Source of the DNA: Terriglobia bacterium
GTDB taxonomy: Bacteria; Acidobacteriota; Terriglobia; Bryobacterales; Bryobacteraceae
Reading direction: 5' to 3'
Assembly (NCBI GenBank): GCA_003175985.1
Contig: PSRJ01000078.1
Span: forward strand, 1-34,493
Length of the DNA stretch: 34,493 nt
In this document: piece after piece, positions 31,678-34,493 of the stretch
How positions within the stretch are numbered: the stretch's first letter is position 1
Layout of the letters: the number at the start of each line of letters is the position of its first letter
Notes under the pieces: generated by a model
The model's input: the letters and a program-made list of their open reading frames with translations, nothing else
The model's database searches: none
What the model was told of the DNA's origin: nothing
Made by a program: the position numbers and the translations under genes

Positions 31678-34493
31678 TTTCCGGTCCGCACTGCTTCTCA
31701 CCGCCGCTCTTTTGCAGCCGGTCCCCCTCAACTCTCAGGCAACTTCTGGCGCATTCCTCGGTTGGGTTTCCGATCCGGCCGAAGCCAGAGTGCCGGATGT
31801 GAAAATAACGGCGACCAACCTGAGCACCAGACTGTCATTCACTACACGCACCAGCTCCGCCGGGGCCTTCATGATTTCGGGCCTGCCCCCAGGCCGTTAT
31901 CGAGTCGAATTCAGTAAGACAGGTTTCCGGACAACTGCTCGCGATAACATCGAGATGCATATCGATCAGCAACTTCATCTCGATGTCTCCCTCGAGCTGG
32001 ATGTGCTCGCCCAGAATGTTCTCGTGCCTGCGATGCCTGCCATTCTGCCAATGCAAAGCACCGAAACCGGTGAGATCATCGAATCGAAACAGATTCTCGA
32101 TCTGCCCCTCCTCGGAAGAGACTTTCTCGATTTGACCTTGTTAGTCCCGGGGGTCACGTCCGGGGCGGGTGGGAACAACGCCAACTATTCTATTAACGGT
32201 CAGAGAGAGTTTGCCAATTCTATCGTCGTAAATGGAGTGGAAGTCACGGGCAATCGAAACAATGACACCAATGTCCGGCCGAGTGTGGAGGCAGTCGCTG
32301 AGTTTAAGACTCTGACTTCGAGCTATGCCGCGGAATTCGGCAGGGCCGCCGGTGGCGTGATTGCGGTCTTGACCAAATCCGGCTCCAATGAATTCCATGG
32401 CGGCATATATGAATTCCTTCGACGCCCTGCGACTACCGCGCGTACGTTCTTCGCCACCGAGCCTTCCCGCCTGAAAGAAAATGATTTCGGGGCTTCGCTC
32501 GGAGGGCCGTTGCGCAGGAACCGCACCTTCTTCTTTGTTTCGTATGAAGCTCGCCGCCAGCGCGATGTCTTTTCCTATCTCGACACCACGGTTCCTGCCG
32601 GGATGGTCAGCATTTTGCCGGGCGGCAGCGTAGACTTATCCGGTTTGCGCGACCCCTACACGGGCAAGCAGATCCCCATCTTCGATCCGGAGTTTTACAG
32701 AGCCAACTACTATTCGAGCCCGTTTCCTGGCAACGTTATCCCGGCCAGTCGTGTGAGCCGGGCGGGCCTTCAGGTCCTGCAGGAACTCTTCCCACGGCCG
32801 AACGCGCCCGGGATCTTCAATGGCTGGTTCAACAATTTTGCAGTCTCGCAGCCCTACCGCTTCGCATCCGATACGGGCGACCTGCGCCTGGATCAGGCCT
32901 TCAGCGAACGCGACCGCCTCAGCGTTACCTATGACGTTGTCGACTTTCGCAGCCTCGCGGGAGACCCGTTCGCAGGCGCTATTCCAATCGCGGGTGGCGG
33001 CGGCGCCGACTTGGCTGATCGGACCGATTCCTCGAATCACAGCGCCGCCATCGCCTACACGCGCGTCGTGAGTTCCACGCAAACCAATGATATCCGGCTG
33101 GCTTTCGTCCGCACTCCGCTGGCGCAGAACAGCCTATTGAATGGCCACGTAGCCACGGAACTCGGGATTGGCGGTGTCAACCTCAGCGGATTCCCCTCCA
33201 CACAAGGGCTTCCGCAAATCTATCTTGGGTTCGGCGCCTTGACAGGTGGTTCGACGTATAAACCTCTTCATTTCCGTGACAGCAACATCAGCCTGTCCGA
33301 TGCTTACAACTGGAACCGGGGGAATCACAGTCTTAAGTTTGGTTATGAATATCGCCGCCTGGCAGCAAACCCCAGTTTTTCGCTGTTTCCCACGGGTTAT
33401 CAATACTACTATGGCGCGTATGCCAGCCTGACCAGCGACCCCACTTACAGTTACTTTGACAGGGATGCCTATTACGGCAACGGCGGCAGCGAGATCGCCG
33501 ATCTTCTTCTGGGTATTCCCGGCTATGTTGCGTTAGGGCTTCAGCTTACGACTCCCAAGACTGCTTCCTACGAACATCATGCTTTCTGGCAAGACACATG
33601 GCGGCTCAAGTCCAGACTGAGCCTGAATTACGGCGTACGTTACGAATACCAGGATCCCTACCATGAGACTCGCAACCACGCCGCAAACTTCGATCCCCAG
33701 TCCGGCAGGATGCTGATCGCTGGAGCCGGCGGCAATTCCGCCGCTCTGGTGCGACCCGATCGAAACAACTTCTCGCCGCGCTTCGGCTTCGCATGGCAAG
33801 CCTTTCCGAATACCGTGCTGCGCACGGGATTCGGAATCTACTATTCGCCCGAGAACAGCGCTCGCAGTGACGTCCTGACCAAGAACTATCCTTTCTTCTA
33901 TCAACAGATATTTCTAAACAATCCCGGCGCACCCGTCGCCTACCCTCTCGACACGGGAGTCACACGGCCAGTCACTGTGCCGATTTCACCTGGAACCTCG
34001 TCCATCTCAATGAGCACGATTCCGAACGCCACCAGCCAGAGCGTCTATTATATAGATCCAAATATCCGCACGGGGTATTCGCAGGCGTTCAATTTCACAA
34101 TCCAGCACGCGATCACTTCCGGATTGATGCTCGAGACGGGCTATGCCGGCGGGCTCAGCCACAAACTGCCCTATGCCGTAGGTGACCTGAATCTGGGAAA
34201 GCGGATCTCAAAGGACCTGGGGAAGATCTACGCGCTCTTCTCGGAGGGTAATAGCGCCTATCACGCGCTGCAGCTTAAAATGAAGCAGCGCTGGCAGGAG
34301 TCGATCAGTTTTCTCGTTTCCTATACCTATGCGAAAAACCTGGATAACGGACCGGCGCCTTTCAACCTCGGCCGCGGCGGGCAGTGGCCCCAGGACTTCC
34401 TGAATCTCGGACTGGAGCGCCTCAGCGGTCACCTCAAAACCGGCCATATGTGGTCACTTCAAAACCGGCCAACGGAGTCACTCAGGACAGATC
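31667..34493 (+). CDS. TonB-dependent receptor (Oar-like), interrupted near its end by an insertion sequence
   Basis: The frame is open from ATG 31667 (GGGAGA 8 nt upstream) to the window end with no stop. A signal peptide (to about 28) is followed by a carboxypeptidase-regulatory-like beta sandwich (about 30-115), a plug (LDLPLLGRDFLDLTLLVPGV, AEFGRAAGGVIAVLTKSG, ENDFGASLGGPL) and a long beta-barrel region rich in aromatic strand ends. This is the large acidobacterial OM receptor class, probably for oligosaccharides or peptides. Homologues continue after the NLGLER-like segment with another 100-200 residues. Here, after about residue 919 (near base 34424), the sequence changes to insertion-sequence end repeats. 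The remaining frame is then chance reading, so the gene is probably inactive. Confidence 0.88.
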   Translation, partial: MGHNFRSALLLTAALLQPVPLNSQATSGAFLGWVSDPAEARVPDVKITATNLSTRLSFTTRTSSAGAFMISGLPPGRYRVEFSKTGFRTTARDNIEMHIDQQLHLDVSLELDVLAQNVLVPAMPAILPMQSTETGEIIESKQILDLPLLGRDFLDLTLLVPGVTSGAGGNNANYSINGQREFANSIVVNGVEVTGNRNNDTNVRPSVEAVAEFKTLTSSYAAEFGRAAGGVIAVLTKSGSNEFHGGIYEFLRRPATTARTFFATEPSRLKENDFGASLGGPLRRNRTFFFVSYEARRQRDVFSYLDTTVPAGMVSILPGGSVDLSGLRDPYTGKQIPIFDPEFYRANYYSSPFPGNVIPASRVSRAGLQVLQELFPRPNAPGIFNGWFNNFAVSQPYRFASDTGDLRLDQAFSERDRLSVTYDVVDFRSLAGDPFAGAIPIAGGGGADLADRTDSSNHSAAIAYTRVVSSTQTNDIRLAFVRTPLAQNSLLNGHVATELGIGGVNLSGFPSTQGLPQIYLGFGALTGGSTYKPLHFRDSNISLSDAYNWNRGNHSLKFGYEYRRLAANPSFSLFPTGYQYYYGAYASLTSDPTYSYFDRDAYYGNGGSEIADLLLGIPGYVALGLQLTTPKTASYEHHAFWQDTWRLKSRLSLNYGVRYEYQDPYHETRNHAANFDPQSGRMLIAGAGGNSAALVRPDRNNFSPRFGFAWQAFPNTVLRTGFGIYYSPENSARSDVLTKNYPFFYQQIFLNNPGAPVAYPLDTGVTRPVTVPISPGTSSISMSTIPNATSQSVYYIDPNIRTGYSQAFNFTIQHAITSGLMLETGYAGGLSHKLPYAVGDLNLGKRISKDLGKIYALFSEGNSAYHALQLKMKQRWQESISFLVSYTYAKNLDNGPAPFNLGRGGQWPQDFLNLGLERLSGHLKTGHMWSLQNRPTESLRTD
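34427..34493. mobile_element. end of an insertion sequence, IS21-family-like terminal repeats (continues beyond window)
   Basis: Two copies of a 20-bp unit (GGTCACYTCAAAACCGG plus CCA) lie at 34427-34446 and 34452-34471, with 19 of 20 bases equal and a 25-bp period. A degenerate third (AGTCACTCAGGAC) starts at about 34476. Tandem short repeats at the tips, containing TCAAAACCGGCCA, are as I recall typical of IS21-family elements. The exact tip and target duplication cannot be seen because the rest of the element is outside. The transposase genes would lie to the right. Confidence 0.68.

Noticed and set aside
1..34493. CRISPR array, tRNA, rRNA or prophage signs
   Set aside because: No regularly spaced direct repeats other than the TPR-coding array and the IS end, no cloverleaf-like segment noticed by eye, and no phage structural genes.

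Overview
The window looks like a stretch of an Acidobacteriota chromosome, most like the Bryobacterales/'Solibacter' group. The grounds are indirect: high GC, an Oar-like TonB-dependent receptor with an N-terminal carboxypeptidase-regulatory-like domain, two paralogous secreted proteins with a PNLSAPAPR / GKPNLSG signature, TPR-sulfotransferase, Tad-like pseudopilins, and hopanoid tail genes hpnI/hpnJ. No rRNA, tRNA or CRISPR array was recognised, so the taxonomy is an inference from gene content.

Left part (1-9.99 kb, all minus strand). Reading with transcription there is a four-gene PspA-type envelope-stress module (YbjN-like protein, PspA/IM30, DUF4178, and a membrane-anchored coiled-coil protein). 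It lies behind an excellent sigma70-type promoter that carries two 12-bp palindromes exactly 21 bp apart. Next comes a LolA/RseB-like lipoprotein-sorting protein, then a tightly overlapped hopanoid tail operon: hpnJ (radical SAM), two four-helix DMT/EamA proteins and hpnI (glycosyltransferase). Adenylate kinase and a FAD-linked oxidase follow; the oxidase leaves the window at base 1. The DMT pair resembles ArnE/ArnF in layout and is a candidate hopanoid-lipid flippase.

Middle (10-18.7 kb). A minus-strand operon encodes DUF3311 protein, a sodium/solute symporter and a secreted protein. A YjbR/MmcQ protein stands alone. A plus-strand TPR-sulfotransferase shows recent internal duplication at DNA level. 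It converges on hisS-aspS (minus), which is followed by a secreted PEBP (YbhB-like) gene.

Plus-strand housekeeping run (19-24.8 kb): Nudix hydrolase, AhpD-like protein, rlmB, sugar isomerase-like TIM barrel, asnS, arginase and ddl. Spacing is tight, with several 4-bp overlaps. The AspRS carries a signature associated with non-discriminating enzymes even though AsnRS is encoded a few kb away.

Right part (24.9-34.5 kb). The second secreted paralogue (minus) diverges from a 56-codon Uma2 C-terminal remnant that is translationally coupled to an S41 processing protease. Two TadE-like pseudopilins face a TadG-like protein. An anti-sigma-type zinc-finger protein, an eight-helix membrane protein and a large TonB-dependent receptor follow. 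The receptor appears to be cut by an insertion sequence: its last 67 bases in the window hold 25-bp-period terminal-type repeats reminiscent of IS21-family ends.
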